A DNA stretch of 64,000 nt, from assembly GCF_022843985.1 (NCBI RefSeq), contig NZ_JALHMP010000004.1, forward strand, positions 93,849 through 157,848, written 5' to 3'. This document shows, piece by piece, positions 55,501 to 64,000 of this stretch; positions within the stretch are counted from its first letter, which is position 1; the number at the start of each line of letters is the position of its first letter. The stretch comes from Phreatobacter sp. (GTDB taxonomy: Bacteria > Pseudomonadota > Alphaproteobacteria > Rhizobiales > Phreatobacteraceae). The position numbers and the translations under genes were made by a program. The notes under the pieces are model-generated. The model was not told the DNA's origin. It saw nothing but the letters and a program-made list of their open reading frames with translations, and ran no database searches.

Positions 55501-56454
55501 ATGTCCAAGTCTTTCGCGTCCACCGCCGACCTCGGCCCCAAGACCATCTCCTTCGACGAGTTGGGACGCGGGCTGTTCGCCTATACCGCCGAGGGTGATC
55601 CCAATTCGGGCATCATCATCGGCGACGATTCCTGCATGGTGATCGATGCGCAGGCGACCCCCGCCATGGCGGCGGACGTCATCGCACGGGTGCGCCAGGT
55701 CACCGACAAGCCGATCCGCTACGTGCTGCTGTCGCACTATCATGCGGTCCGCGTCCTCGGCGCCTCGGCCTATGAGGGAGCCACCATCATCGCCTCGGAC
55801 GCCACCCGCGGGCTCATCGTCGAGCGCGGCGAGCAGGACAAGGCAAGCGAGATCGGCCGTTTCCCGCGACTCTTTCCCGGCGCCGAATCGATCCCTCCGG
55901 GGCTGACCTGGCCGCATGTCACCTTCGGGACGGAGATGACCGTCTGGCTCGGCAGCCGGGAGGTGAAGCTCATGCATCTCGGTCGCGGCCACACGGCCGG
56001 CGACACCGTCGCCTGGGTGCCGGATGCTGGCGTCGCCTTCACCGGCGATCTCGTCGAATACCACTCCGCCTGCTATTGCGGCGACGCTCATTTCCAGGAC
56101 TGGCCGAAGACACTCAATGCCATCGAGGCGCTGGCGCCACGAGCGGTCGTGCCGGGGCGAGGGGCGGCGCTGACGACACCCGCCATGGTCGCGGACGGCA
56201 TCCGCCTGACGCGCGACTTCCTGTCGACGCTCTATGGCTCGGTCGCCGACAGCGTGGCACAGGGACGGTCCCTGAAACAGGCCTTCGATGCCTGCCGCAA
56301 GGCGATGGATCCGAAATTCGCATCCTTCGCCATCTACGAGCATTGCCTGCCGTTCAACGTCTCGCGCGCCTATGACGAGGCGAGCGGCATCGCATGGCCG
56401 GTCATCTGGACCGACCAGCGCGACCGGGAGATGTGGGCCAACCTGCAGGGCTAG
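55501..56454 (+). CDS. Metallo-beta-lactamase-fold hydrolase with altered metal motif
   Basis: An MBL-fold protein of 317 aa. The core begins GLFAYTAEGDPNSGIIIGDDSCMVIDAQATP. The metal motif usually reads HxHxDH, but here it is His79-Tyr-His81-Ala-Val-Arg, so the Asp and third His of the second metal site are missing. The later LGRGHTAGDT His and GDLVEY Asp remain. A single metal ion or altered chemistry is therefore likely. It follows the FAH-family gene by 41 bp on the same strand, suggesting a shared aromatic-acid role. Its stop shares a CTAG with the convergent gene's stop. Confidence 0.88.
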   Translation: MSKSFASTADLGPKTISFDELGRGLFAYTAEGDPNSGIIIGDDSCMVIDAQATPAMAADVIARVRQVTDKPIRYVLLSHYHAVRVLGASAYEGATIIASDATRGLIVERGEQDKASEIGRFPRLFPGAESIPPGLTWPHVTFGTEMTVWLGSREVKLMHLGRGHTAGDTVAWVPDAGVAFTGDLVEYHSACYCGDAHFQDWPKTLNAIEALAPRAVVPGRGAALTTPAMVADGIRLTRDFLSTLYGSVADSVAQGRSLKQAFDACRKAMDPKFASFAIYEHCLPFNVSRAYDEASGIAWPVIWTDQRDREMWANLQG

Positions 56455-57944
56455 CGCGCTGCCCGCTCCCAGATGTTCTTCGTCACCTGCACGAAGGCGG
56501 TGGAGCGCAGTCCCGGATCCTTCATCGCCGCGGCGATCCGCGTCATCAGGCCGGCATCGCCCGACGCGACGGCGATGTCGAGCATGATCGCCCATTCGTC
56601 GTCGGCGGGCTCCTCGCCCTTGTTGCCGGCGGCGATCGCACGCATGCGGGTCTCCAGCTCCGCAACGCGGGCGATATAGGCCTTGGCGCCCTCGGAGGTG
56701 ATGCGGGCCGCAACGGCGTCGGTCGCCTCCTTCGGGCCGCGCCCGACGAGGGCACGCCAGAGCGTCTCGAAGACGACGCCGATGCGCTCCTGCTCGAAGG
56801 TCACCCGGTTCAATTCGTCGATCCGGCCGAGCCTGACGAACAGTTCGCGCGCCTCCGGGACGGCCCCGCGCGCCACCAGCATCTCGACCGCCGTGTCGAC
56901 GATGGTCCCGCGCACCTTGCCGGTCGCCTCCGCCGATTCGGCCACGGCGACGAGCTTGTCGGCGGCGAGGCTGCGCATCGGGCCGATATCCTCGTCCACC
57001 GACACGGTCTCGTCCTCCGGCAGCTTCAGGGCAGGACCGAAGGCGCGGATCCAGTCGGCGCGGCCCTCGCGCATGAGGATGCGGAGCATGCGGCTTGCCG
57101 ATTCCGCATCGGCCGGCGTGTTGAAGGGCGGTCGCGCGGCGAGCGCCTTGCGGAAGCCGTCGAGATTGTTGGAAGCGATCGCGCCGCGCAGGACCATGTC
57201 CCAACTGTCGCGACGGGCGGTTTCGGGATCGTCGAAGGGCGCTGTCTGGTTGGCGCGGGCGCCACGGGCCCATTCGTCGATGGTCCGGGCAATGGCCATG
57301 TCGCCGCGACCGCCGGACTGCAGGGCCTGCGCCATCCGGCGGGTGTAGCGGTCCTTGATCTGGCCGGCGACGGTATCGGCCAGCGCCGGTTCCCGGGCGA
57401 TGGCGATCTCCAGGATCTCGAGCCGCAGCTCGTCGCGGCTGTCATTCTCCACCAGCCGGTCAATGCGCGGCAGGGTATCGGCGATGCGGCCGGCGCGCGC
57501 CTCGTCGAGGATCAGGATCGAGGGCTCCGACAGAGCGGACGGCTGCGGCTGGTCGAGCCCGAGTTCGCGATAGGCGCCGGCGAAGTCCCCCTTGCGGGCC
57601 AGATGCTCGGCGCGCACCGGCACGATGCGTTCCTTGATCCCGTCGACGCTTGCCACCCGCGCCCAGGCCTCGTAGCGAGCCATCCAGCGATCGCGTGCCG
57701 CAGGGTCGGGATCGCTCTGCAGAAAGGCCTCGAAGGCAGCCGTCGCAGCCCATCCTTCCGGTTCCGCCGACGCCGCCTTCAGCGCCAGTTCTGCCGTGCA
57801 GGCCGGCACCGGAGCGGCGAGGCAGGCCGCCTCATCGACTGACACCTCGATGGCGTGGGGCGACTGGGCACCAACCGGGAGCGCAAGGAAGAGTGCCGAT
57901 GCGGCAACCGCCGAAAGGAGGGCGTTTCGCAGGAAGCGGGTCAT
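56451..57944 (-). CDS. Secreted helical protein of unknown function, 497 aa
   Basis: I recognise no family. A signal peptide (MTRFLRNALLSAVAASALFL, cut near PVGAQS) directs it to the periplasm. The remainder is almost wholly helical and Ala/Arg/Glu-rich, with repeated helix pairs such as ARKGDFAGAYRELGL, EILEIAIAREPALADTVAGQI and EMLVARGAVPEARELFVRLGRI. This suggests TPR- or SEL1-like repeats without a clear consensus. Two Cys (AACLAAPVPACTAE) near the mature N-terminus may form a disulfide. The ATG at 57944 is chosen because the upstream 19 residues are not signal-like. It is transcribed alone, tail-to-tail with the MBL-fold gene. Confidence 0.8.
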   Translation of the reverse strand: MTRFLRNALLSAVAASALFLALPVGAQSPHAIEVSVDEAACLAAPVPACTAELALKAASAEPEGWAATAAFEAFLQSDPDPAARDRWMARYEAWARVASVDGIKERIVPVRAEHLARKGDFAGAYRELGLDQPQPSALSEPSILILDEARAGRIADTLPRIDRLVENDSRDELRLEILEIAIAREPALADTVAGQIKDRYTRRMAQALQSGGRGDMAIARTIDEWARGARANQTAPFDDPETARRDSWDMVLRGAIASNNLDGFRKALAARPPFNTPADAESASRMLRILMREGRADWIRAFGPALKLPEDETVSVDEDIGPMRSLAADKLVAVAESAEATGKVRGTIVDTAVEMLVARGAVPEARELFVRLGRIDELNRVTFEQERIGVVFETLWRALVGRGPKEATDAVAARITSEGAKAYIARVAELETRMRAIAAGNKGEEPADDEWAIMLDIAVASGDAGLMTRIAAAMKDPGLRSTAFVQVTKNIWERAAR

Positions 57945-58193
57945 GTCGAGCCTCGTGTCAGGGCCGAAGAGCGGGGTACATGAGGGCAAGCTGCAAAGCA
58001 ACGCGCCACGCCGACGCGCTGCACCCCATGGCAGCGGCCTGCAGCGCTGGCGCCCGTTTGAACGGCTCGCCCCTTGGCATCCTGTCGTGTATAAACACCG
58101 CTCCCTGAACTTGGTCGGTCCAGACTACAGGGGCGGGATCACTTTTCCGCGCGAAGCGATTGTCGCGTGTGGGCGTCGAGAGGATGGAAGATC

Positions 58194-59579
58194 ATGGGCG
58201 AGCGTTGGAGCCCGTCGAGTTGGCGGTCGAAACCGATCCTGCAGGTGCCGGTCTATCAGGACCAGGCGGCCTTGGCGGAGGTTGAGAAGCGCCTGTCGGG
58301 TTTTCCGCCGCTCGTTTTTGCGGGTGAGGCGCGCAACCTCAAGAAGGCCCTCGCGAAAGTCGCAAAGGGCGAGGCCTTCCTGCTGCAGGGCGGCGACTGC
58401 GCCGAGAGCTTTGCCGAGCACGGGGCGGACAATATCCGCGACTTCTTCCGCGCCTTCCTGCAGATGGCAGTGGTGATGACCTATGCCGGCGGCATGCCGG
58501 TGGTGAAGGTTGGCCGCGTCGCCGGCCAGTTCGCCAAGCCGCGCTCGGCCGACACCGAGACCATTGACGGCGTGACGCTGCCCTCCTACCGCGGCGACAT
58601 CATCAACGACATCGCCTTCACCCCCGAGGCGCGCGAGCCGGATCCGATGCGTCAGGCCATGGCCTACCGGCAGTCGGCGGCGACGCTGAACCTGCTGCGC
58701 GCCTTCGCCTATGGCGGCTATGCCAATCTCGACAACGCGATGAAGTGGATGCTCGGCTTCGTCAAGGACACGCCGGCCAACGACAAGTACCGGCACCTGG
58801 CGGAGCGGATCGAGGAGGCCCTCGATTTCATGCGCGCCTGCGGCATCGACCCCGAGGCCCATCCGGAGATGCGCACCACCGAACTCTACACGAGCCACGA
58901 GGCGCTGCTGCTCGGCTACGAGGAGGCGCTGACCCGCGTCGATTCCACGTCCGGCGACTGGTATGCGACCTCCGGGCACATGCTGTGGATCGGCGACCGC
59001 ACGCGCCAGCCGGACCACGGCCATGTCGAGTATTTTCGCGGCATCAAGAACCCCGTCGCCTTCAAGTGCGGCCCGAGCCTCGATGCCGACGGCCTGCTGA
59101 AGCTGCTCGACGTGCTCAATCCCGAGGACAAGGCCGGCCGCATCACGCTGATCTGCCGCTTTGGCGCCGACAAGGTCGAGAAGCACCTGCCCGCCCTCAT
59201 CCGCGCCGTCGAGCGCGAGGGACGCACGGTGGTCTGGTCCTGCGATCCCATGCACGGCAACACGATCAAGGCGGCCAATGGCTACAAGACGCGCCCCTTC
59301 GATCTGGTCATGGGCGAGATCGAGCGCTTCTTCGCCATTCACGAGGCGGAGGGCACCTATGCCGGCGGCATCCATCTGGAGATGACCGGCAAGAACGTCA
59401 CCGAATGCACCGGCGGCCGCGCGGCCATCACCGATCTCGATCTCTCAGACCGCTATCACACCTATTGTGATCCGCGGCTCAACGCCGAACAGGCGCTGGA
59501 GGTCTCCTTCAAGGTGGCGGAGATGCTCAAGCGCCAGCGGCTCAACCGTGCGCCCGCCGTGCGCGAGGCCGCCGAATAG
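58194..59579 (+). CDS. aroF: Class II 3-deoxy-7-phosphoheptulonate synthase
   Basis: DAHP synthase of the plant-like type II family, 461 aa, the first step of the shikimate pathway (phosphoenolpyruvate plus erythrose 4-phosphate). Conserved blocks include [15 protein letters not shown], the basic [23 protein letters not shown] with the metal-binding His, and the C-terminal [15 protein letters not shown] (metal-binding Glu) and [13 protein letters not shown]. The ATG at 58194 is preceded by GGAAG; a GTG at 58167 is an unlikely alternative. It is monocistronic, with a strong bidirectional terminator after it. No typical allosteric domain is fused. Confidence 0.96.
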   Translation: MGERWSPSSWRSKPILQVPVYQDQAALAEVEKRLSGFPPLVFAGEARNLKKALAKVAKGEAFLLQGGDCAESFAEHGADNIRDFFRAFLQMAVVMTYAGGMPVVKVGRVAGQFAKPRSADTETIDGVTLPSYRGDIINDIAFTPEAREPDPMRQAMAYRQSAATLNLLRAFAYGGYANLDNAMKWMLGFVKDTPANDKYRHLAERIEEALDFMRACGIDPEAHPEMRTTELYTSHEALLLGYEEALTRVDSTSGDWYATSGHMLWIGDRTRQPDHGHVEYFRGIKNPVAFKCGPSLDADGLLKLLDVLNPEDKAGRITLICRFGADKVEKHLPALIRAVEREGRTVVWSCDPMHGNTIKAANGYKTRPFDLVMGEIERFFAIHEAEGTYAGGIHLEMTGKNVTECTGGRAAITDLDLSDRYHTYCDPRLNAEQALEVSFKVAEMLKRQRLNRAPAVREAAE

Positions 59580-59606
59580 GCCGCCCCTGCGTCCCGCCAA
59601 ACGGCG

Positions 59607-59643
59607 AAAAGGCCCGCTCCGGGACACCGGAGCGGGCCTTTTT
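59607..59643. terminator. Bidirectional intrinsic terminator between aroF and the porin gene
   Basis: A perfect 12-bp stem GGCCCGCTCCGG (59611-59622) with CCGGAGCGGGCC (59627-59638), loop GACA, flanked by AAAA on the left and TTTTT on the right. Read from either strand it is a GC hairpin followed by a U-run, so it can stop both the aroF transcript and the convergent outer-membrane protein transcript. Confidence 0.93.
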
Positions 59644-59661
59644 GATGCAGGTGGTGCCAAT

Positions 59662-60525
59662 TCAGTATTTGATGCCGACGCCGGCGCGCACCGCATGCAG
59701 CGTGACAGGCACGCCGCCCATCGAGGGGATTCGCAGGAACTGGTATTCGGCACGGACGAAGATGTTGTTGGTGATCAGCGCCTCGACACCGGTGCCGAGG
59801 GCGAAGCCGAAGCCGATGACGCCGTTCGAGGACCGGGTGGAGTTCACGAGATCGCTATAGGGCATCGTCCAGTCGACGGCGTCGGCCGTGTCCGTGTCGA
59901 TCCGCTGATAACCGGCACGATAGGAGACCGACGTATTGCCGCGGGCGATGGCGAGGCCGGCAGTGAAATAGGGCATCACCCGGCCATAGGCCCAGCCGGC
60001 CCTCATACGGGCGGTGAAATAGTCGGTCAGCGATGCCCTGACCGTCGTGCTCTGCGAAAAGGCGTCGGTGAAGCCGGTCTGCGCATAGAGGACGGCGAAG
60101 GGCTGGGTCCAGGTGCGTGCACCGCCTCCGCCGCTGGCGATGCGGTTGTAATCGAATTCGAAGCCGATCACCGCATCCTCGAACTGCGCCTGATAGCCAG
60201 CGAAGACGCCGAACATCACGGGGGTCCCCCGGACAGGGTCCACGTTGATGAAGGTCGGCGCGGCGGCCCCCGACGGCGGATTCAGAAAGTAGAGGCCGTT
60301 GAGCAGGCGCTCGGCTTCGCGCCGCGCCATGGCCTGCGTGTCCGCCGTCATGCTTCCGATGCCGCCCTGAACACCGCCGTAGAAACCCGTCCAGTTCGGA
60401 GCCAAATCGTCATGGACCGGCAACGACCCCCTGAGCGCCATGTCTGCCGCCTGGCCGGTCACCGTCATGGCCAGCGTCATCGCCAGCGCTGCCAAACCCG
60501 TCGTCACTGTCGAACGCGCCGTCAT
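59662..60525 (-). CDS. Outer-membrane beta-barrel protein (Omp25-like)
   Basis: An outer-membrane protein of 287 aa. The signal MTARSTVTTGLAALAMTLAM is cut near GQAADM. A WTGFYGGVQGGIG start is characteristic of the small beta-barrel porins of Hyphomicrobiales (Omp25/Omp31-like), followed by alternating amphipathic strands such as PVMFGVFAGYQAQFEDAVIGFEFDYN and the terminal VRAGVGIKY ending in an aromatic. The ATG at 60525 is preceded by GAGGAGG. It is convergent with aroF behind a shared terminator and divergent from nadE. Confidence 0.9.
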   Translation of the reverse strand: MTARSTVTTGLAALAMTLAMTVTGQAADMALRGSLPVHDDLAPNWTGFYGGVQGGIGSMTADTQAMARREAERLLNGLYFLNPPSGAAAPTFINVDPVRGTPVMFGVFAGYQAQFEDAVIGFEFDYNRIASGGGGARTWTQPFAVLYAQTGFTDAFSQSTTVRASLTDYFTARMRAGWAYGRVMPYFTAGLAIARGNTSVSYRAGYQRIDTDTADAVDWTMPYSDLVNSTRSSNGVIGFGFALGTGVEALITNNIFVRAEYQFLRIPSMGGVPVTLHAVRAGVGIKY

Positions 60526-60673
60526 GCCGGCCTCCTCGTGAGTCTCGGCTGTCTGCAACCGATCTCGATGGCCACCATTCATGAATCATCAAGGTTACCG
60601 CCCGGTTAAGCGCGGTGGGCCGCTCTGCCGCTGACGCATTGAGAACCGCCGGCCTGCGCGTTACATCTCGCTG

Positions 60674-62413
60674 ATGACAAAGATGCCCTCCTCGCTTCTC
60701 ATCGCCGTGGCCCAGCTCAATCCCGTGATGGGCGACGTCGCGGGCAATCTCGCCCGGGCCCGCGCCGCCCGTGCCGACGCGGCAGCGGCCAATGCCGACC
60801 TGCTCGTCTTCTCCGAACTCTTCATCTCGGGCTATCCGCCGGAGGATCTGGTGCTGAAGCCGGCCTTCCAGGCGGCCTGTCGGCAGGCGACCGAGGCCCT
60901 CGCCCGCGACACGGCCGACGGCGGGCCAGCGCTGCTCGTCACCACCCCCTGGGCCGAGGGCGGACGGGTCTTCAATGCCGTCGTCCATGCCGATGCCGGC
61001 CTGATCCAGGCCGTCCGTTTCAAGGTCGACCTGCCGAACTATTCGGTCTTCGACGAGAAGCGCGTCTTCGCGCCGGGGCCGCTGCCGGGTCCTGTCAATG
61101 TGCGCGGCGTGCGCATCGGCGTCCCCATCTGCGAGGACATCTGGGGCGAGGAGGTCGTCGAGACCCTGTCCGAGACCGGAGCCGAACTGCTGATCGTCCC
61201 CAACGGCTCGCCCTACCGCGAAAGCGTCTATGACGAGCGCATGAGCACCATCGTCGCGCGGACCACCGAGAGCGGCCTGCCGCTGCTCTATGTCAACCAG
61301 ATCGGCGGCCAGGATGAGCTGGTCTTCGACGGCGCCTCGCTGGCGGTGAACGCCGACCATCGGCTCGCCATGCAACTGCCCGCCTTCACCGAGGCCATGG
61401 CCCTCGTCCAGGCGACCAAGACGGACGGCACCTGGCGCCTCTCCGGACCCATCCATGGGCATGACAGCGGCGACGAGGCCAATTATGCGGCCTGCGTCCT
61501 GGGCCTGCGCGACTATGTCGAGAAGAACCGCTTTCCCGGCGTGGTGCTGGGCCTTTCCGGCGGCATCGATTCGGCCATCTGTGCCGCGATGGCGGTCGAT
61601 GCTCTGGGGCCTGATCGCGTCCATTGCGTGATGCTGCCCTACCTCTATACGTCGGAGGATTCCCTGAAGGACGCCTTCGACTGCGCCAAGGCCCTCGGCG
61701 TGCGCTACGACATCGTGCCCATCGCCGCGGCAGTGGACGGGCTGGAGGCGACTCTCGCGCCCCTCTTCAAGGGTACGACCCGCGACATCACCGAGGAAAA
61801 CCTGCAGAGCCGCGCCCGCGGCACCATCCTCATGTCCATCTCCAACAAGTTCGGCGCCATGGTGGTGACGACGGGCAACAAGAGCGAGATGTCGGTCGGC
61901 TATGCCACGATCTATGGCGATATGAACGGCGGCTACAATCCGGTGAAGGATCTCTACAAGTCCGAGGTCTTCCGCCTCTCGGCCTTGCGCAACCGCTGGA
62001 AGCCGGCTGGCGCCCTCGGCCCGGATGGCGAGGTCATCCCGGTCAACATCATCGTCAAGCCGCCGACCGCCGAACTGCGCGAGAACCAGAAGGATCAGGA
62101 TTCGCTGCCGCCCTATGACGTCCTCGACGCCATCCTGGAGCGCCTGGTGGAACGCGAGGCCTCGGTCGCCGCCATCGTCGCGGAAGGCTATGACCTCGAC
62201 ACGGTGAAGAAGGTGGAGCGCCTCCTCGGCATTGCCGAATATAAGCGCCGCCAGGCCGCCCCCGGCGTCAAGGTCACCGCGCGCAATTTCGGCCGCGACC
62301 GCCGCTATCCGATCGTCAACCGCTTCCGCGATTCCGGCGAGGCGCTGCCGGTGCCGGACATGACCGTGGTCAACCCCACCGCCATGCCGAAGCTCGACGT
62401 CGTGGACTTCTGA
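60674..62413 (+). CDS. nadE: Glutamine-dependent NAD(+) synthetase
   Basis: A two-domain NAD synthetase of 579 aa converting nicotinic acid adenine dinucleotide to NAD+ with glutamine. The N-terminal nitrilase-type glutaminase has the triad Glu (FSELFISGYPPEDL), Lys (RFKVDLPNYSVFDEKR) and Cys (GVPICEDIWGEE). The C-terminal synthetase has the P-loop LGLSGGIDSAICAAMAVDALG near residue 296 and TTGNKSEMSVGYATIYGDMNGGYNPVKDLYKSEVF. It is monocistronic, divergent from the porin gene and convergent with the MipA-family gene. Confidence 0.96.
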   Translation: MTKMPSSLLIAVAQLNPVMGDVAGNLARARAARADAAAANADLLVFSELFISGYPPEDLVLKPAFQAACRQATEALARDTADGGPALLVTTPWAEGGRVFNAVVHADAGLIQAVRFKVDLPNYSVFDEKRVFAPGPLPGPVNVRGVRIGVPICEDIWGEEVVETLSETGAELLIVPNGSPYRESVYDERMSTIVARTTESGLPLLYVNQIGGQDELVFDGASLAVNADHRLAMQLPAFTEAMALVQATKTDGTWRLSGPIHGHDSGDEANYAACVLGLRDYVEKNRFPGVVLGLSGGIDSAICAAMAVDALGPDRVHCVMLPYLYTSEDSLKDAFDCAKALGVRYDIVPIAAAVDGLEATLAPLFKGTTRDITEENLQSRARGTILMSISNKFGAMVVTTGNKSEMSVGYATIYGDMNGGYNPVKDLYKSEVFRLSALRNRWKPAGALGPDGEVIPVNIIVKPPTAELRENQKDQDSLPPYDVLDAILERLVEREASVAAIVAEGYDLDTVKKVERLLGIAEYKRRQAAPGVKVTARNFGRDRRYPIVNRFRDSGEALPVPDMTVVNPTAMPKLDVVDF

Positions 62414-62446
62414 CCACCCGCCCGGCGCGTCTGCTCCGCAGCGGCC

Positions 62447-63244
62447 CTATTGCCCCAGAGTGAAGGAATAGGTGACGCTGGTGCCGACCGTGAACTGGTT
62501 GGCACTGCCGCGCTGGGTGACGAGCGGAGCGCCGGCCGCACTCCCGGCGAGCCAGTCATAGGCCGCAAAGCCGGTGACGGTCCAGCCGGCATCGAAGCGA
62601 TAGGCCACCTGTGCCACCGCGCCATATTTCATCAGGCCGCCGCGCGCCTGGAAGGCAGCGAGCCCCGAGGCGATGCTCTCAGGCGCCGAGACCGAGAAAT
62701 AGGTGGAGGCGTAGCGGTCGCTCCCGAAGAAGGAGCGCGGGCCGACCGAAACGGTCCAGCGCGGCGCCGGCCGCCAGATGACATCGGCGCCGGCATTGCC
62801 GACCAGCGCGGCATGACCGCCGATACCGTGGCGCACCGCCGCGCGCAGCCGCAGCCACTCGACCGGGAAAAGCTCCGCAAAGGCGCCGGCCTCGATGGTG
62901 AAGCCGACATCGGCGAGGCCGGCGAGCCTGGCATCGTCGCGCGCCCGGCGTGCGCCCGTCAGGGTGAGGTTCGGCCCGACGCGCAGCCATCCGAGATCGA
63001 CGATGGCCGGTGCGATGCCGTCGTCGAAGGAAGAGAAGCGCTCCGGCGAGCCAGGGGCGCGGAGCGACAGGCGCGGCAGGATCATCGGCCCGAGCCGGCT
63101 CGACCCCATCCACAGGGGCACGGCGGTGACGGTGCCGCCCAGCGTGACCGTCCAGCCGCGGGCAGCCTCGGGCAGGGGCTGGGACGACGCGGGAAGAGCG
63201 GCAAGGCCGAGGACCGCCGAGGCGATGAGAATACGGGACAGCAT
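62447..63244 (-). CDS. MipA/OmpV-family outer-membrane protein
   Basis: A predicted outer-membrane beta-barrel of 265 aa. The signal MLSRILIASAVLGLAALPAS is cut near SQPLPE. WTVTLGGTVTAVPLWMGSSRLGPMILPRLSLRAPG and the later DVIWRPAPRWTVSVGPRSFFGSDRYASTYFSVS are MipA/OmpV patterns; the barrel ends NQFTVGTSVTYSFTLGQ. The ATG at 63244 is preferred over the GTG at 63250. E. coli MipA is a scaffold for murein enzymes, but many relatives act as general porin-like proteins, so the role is uncertain. It is divergent from rpiA across 175 bp. Confidence 0.9.
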   Translation of the reverse strand: MLSRILIASAVLGLAALPASSQPLPEAARGWTVTLGGTVTAVPLWMGSSRLGPMILPRLSLRAPGSPERFSSFDDGIAPAIVDLGWLRVGPNLTLTGARRARDDARLAGLADVGFTIEAGAFAELFPVEWLRLRAAVRHGIGGHAALVGNAGADVIWRPAPRWTVSVGPRSFFGSDRYASTYFSVSAPESIASGLAAFQARGGLMKYGAVAQVAYRFDAGWTVTGFAAYDWLAGSAAGAPLVTQRGSANQFTVGTSVTYSFTLGQ

Positions 63245-63419
63245 GAACACGGGCTACGCTTGAAGAGGGTGATCCGACGGTAGTCGAGCGGAGTTAACGG
63301 GATACTCTTACGGCTGACCGCCTTCACCGGATCCTGCACCCGCACACCGCGGAGGCTGGACCTCGCCGCGCCGCCGGGCTACTGCGACCACTGGAAAGAC
63401 CAGATCGAGGCCACTCGCC

Positions 63420-64000
63420 ATGACCGATCCCGAAATCCTCAAGCGTGACGCCGCGGCCAAGGCGCTCACCTTTGTCGAGGACGGCATGCGCCTCGGCCTC
63501 GGCACGGGCTCGACGGCGAAGCACTTCGTCGATCTCCTGGCCGAACGGGTGAGGTCCGGCCTCAAGGTGGTCGGCGTGCCGACCTCCGAGGTGACGCGGG
63601 CCCAGGCCGAGCGGCTCGGCGTGCCGCTGACGACCCTCGACGAGACGCCGGCACTCGACATCACCATCGACGGCGCCGACGAGATCGACCCGGCGCTCAA
63701 CCTCATCAAGGGGGGCGGCGGTGCGCTGCTGCGCGAGAAGATCGTCGCTGCCGCCTCGGACCGCATGATCGTCATCGCCGATGCCTCCAAGCGGGTCGCC
63801 ACCCTCGGTCGCTTTCCGCTGCCGATCGAGGTGAACGCCTTCGGGCTCGGCGCCACCGAACGCGCCGTCTCCCGGGTCCTCGAGGCCTGCGGCTGCCCCG
63901 GCCCCCTGACGCTGCGCCGCAAGGCCGACGGCCATGTTTTCGTCACGGACGGCGGGCACATGATCCTCGATGCGGCCTGCGCGCGAATCCCAGATCCCCC
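63420..64000 (+). CDS. rpiA: Ribose-5-phosphate isomerase A, 5' part
   Basis: The gene runs off the window end; 193 codons are visible of an expected ~230. It interconverts ribose 5-phosphate and ribulose 5-phosphate in the pentose phosphate pathway. Motifs seen are [15 protein letters not shown] (phosphate-binding loop), [29 protein letters not shown], with catalytic Asp in DGADE and Glu in LREKI, and [13 protein letters not shown] near the cut. The ATG at 63420 opens [23 protein letters not shown], normal for RpiA. No upstream partner shares its strand closely. Confidence 0.95.
   Translation, partial: MTDPEILKRDAAAKALTFVEDGMRLGLGTGSTAKHFVDLLAERVRSGLKVVGVPTSEVTRAQAERLGVPLTTLDETPALDITIDGADEIDPALNLIKGGGGALLREKIVAAASDRMIVIADASKRVATLGRFPLPIEVNAFGLGATERAVSRVLEACGCPGPLTLRRKADGHVFVTDGGHMILDAACARIPDP

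Noticed and set aside
58070-58100. Promoter of aroF around TTGGCA and TATAAA
   Set aside because: The two elements are only ~10 bp apart, too close for a sigma-70 promoter.

Overview
The window is GC-rich, densely coded chromosomal DNA from an alphaproteobacterium, most likely of the order Hyphomicrobiales (Rhizobiales). Pointers are the yejBEF-type importer, a class II DAHP synthase, an Omp25-like porin with a W-x-GFYGG start, the run GST / queG / SDR / uppP / NDUFA9-like reductase, and the many LivGFHM and TRAP importers. The genus cannot be fixed from the sequence. I see no rRNA or tRNA gene, CRISPR array, insertion sequence or prophage.

Layout. 1-6.6 kb: a REP-like palindrome, an unrecognised gene, then a yejBEF peptide importer with a two-gene PIN-domain toxin-antitoxin pair embedded between yejE and yejF, overlapped at its end by a hydroxyacid reductase. 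6.7-11.5 kb: a chemoreceptor, a DsbA-like oxidoreductase, MarR plus an NlpC/P60 peptidase, and a YqaA-like membrane protein. 11.5-21 kb: housekeeping genes (NDUFA9-like reductase, uppP, GST, queG, SDR, a 40-residue membrane protein, rlmJ, a TPR-methyltransferase coupled to an AmpG-like permease, and an acyltransferase with a tandem S-D-R repeat).

21-31.6 kb is a nitrogen block. A consensus sigma-54 promoter with an NtrC-like upstream site precedes urtABCDE (urea ABC importer), followed on the same strand by an HpxW-like Ntn hydrolase (oxamate amidohydrolase type) and glnD, the PII uridylyltransferase. 31.8-34.5 kb: penicillin-binding protein 1A and a small membrane protein.

34.5-40.4 kb is a uronate-catabolism locus: a GntR/FCD regulator divergent from a TRAP transporter (DctP, DctQ, DctM), kduI, kdgF and a PfkB sugar kinase. 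40.4-45.5 kb is a tetR-adaptor-pump RND efflux operon with a recognisable promoter/operator. 45.5-53.7 kb is a branched-chain-type ABC importer divergent from TetR, acyl-CoA-synthetase-like ligase and alpha/beta hydrolase genes, which suggests uptake and CoA activation of an organic acid. 53.7-58 kb: MarR divergent from a fumarylacetoacetate-hydrolase-family gene and an atypical metallo-beta-lactamase-fold protein, then a secreted helical protein. 58-64 kb: class II DAHP synthase, an outer-membrane porin, NAD synthetase, a MipA-family protein and the 5' part of rpiA, cut by the window end.

The features most worth a second look are the toxin-antitoxin pair translationally fused into the yej operon, the sigma-54-controlled nitrogen block, the GC stem-loop that follows each of the three substrate-binding-protein genes, the probable CTG start of queG, and an overlooked 40-residue membrane protein.
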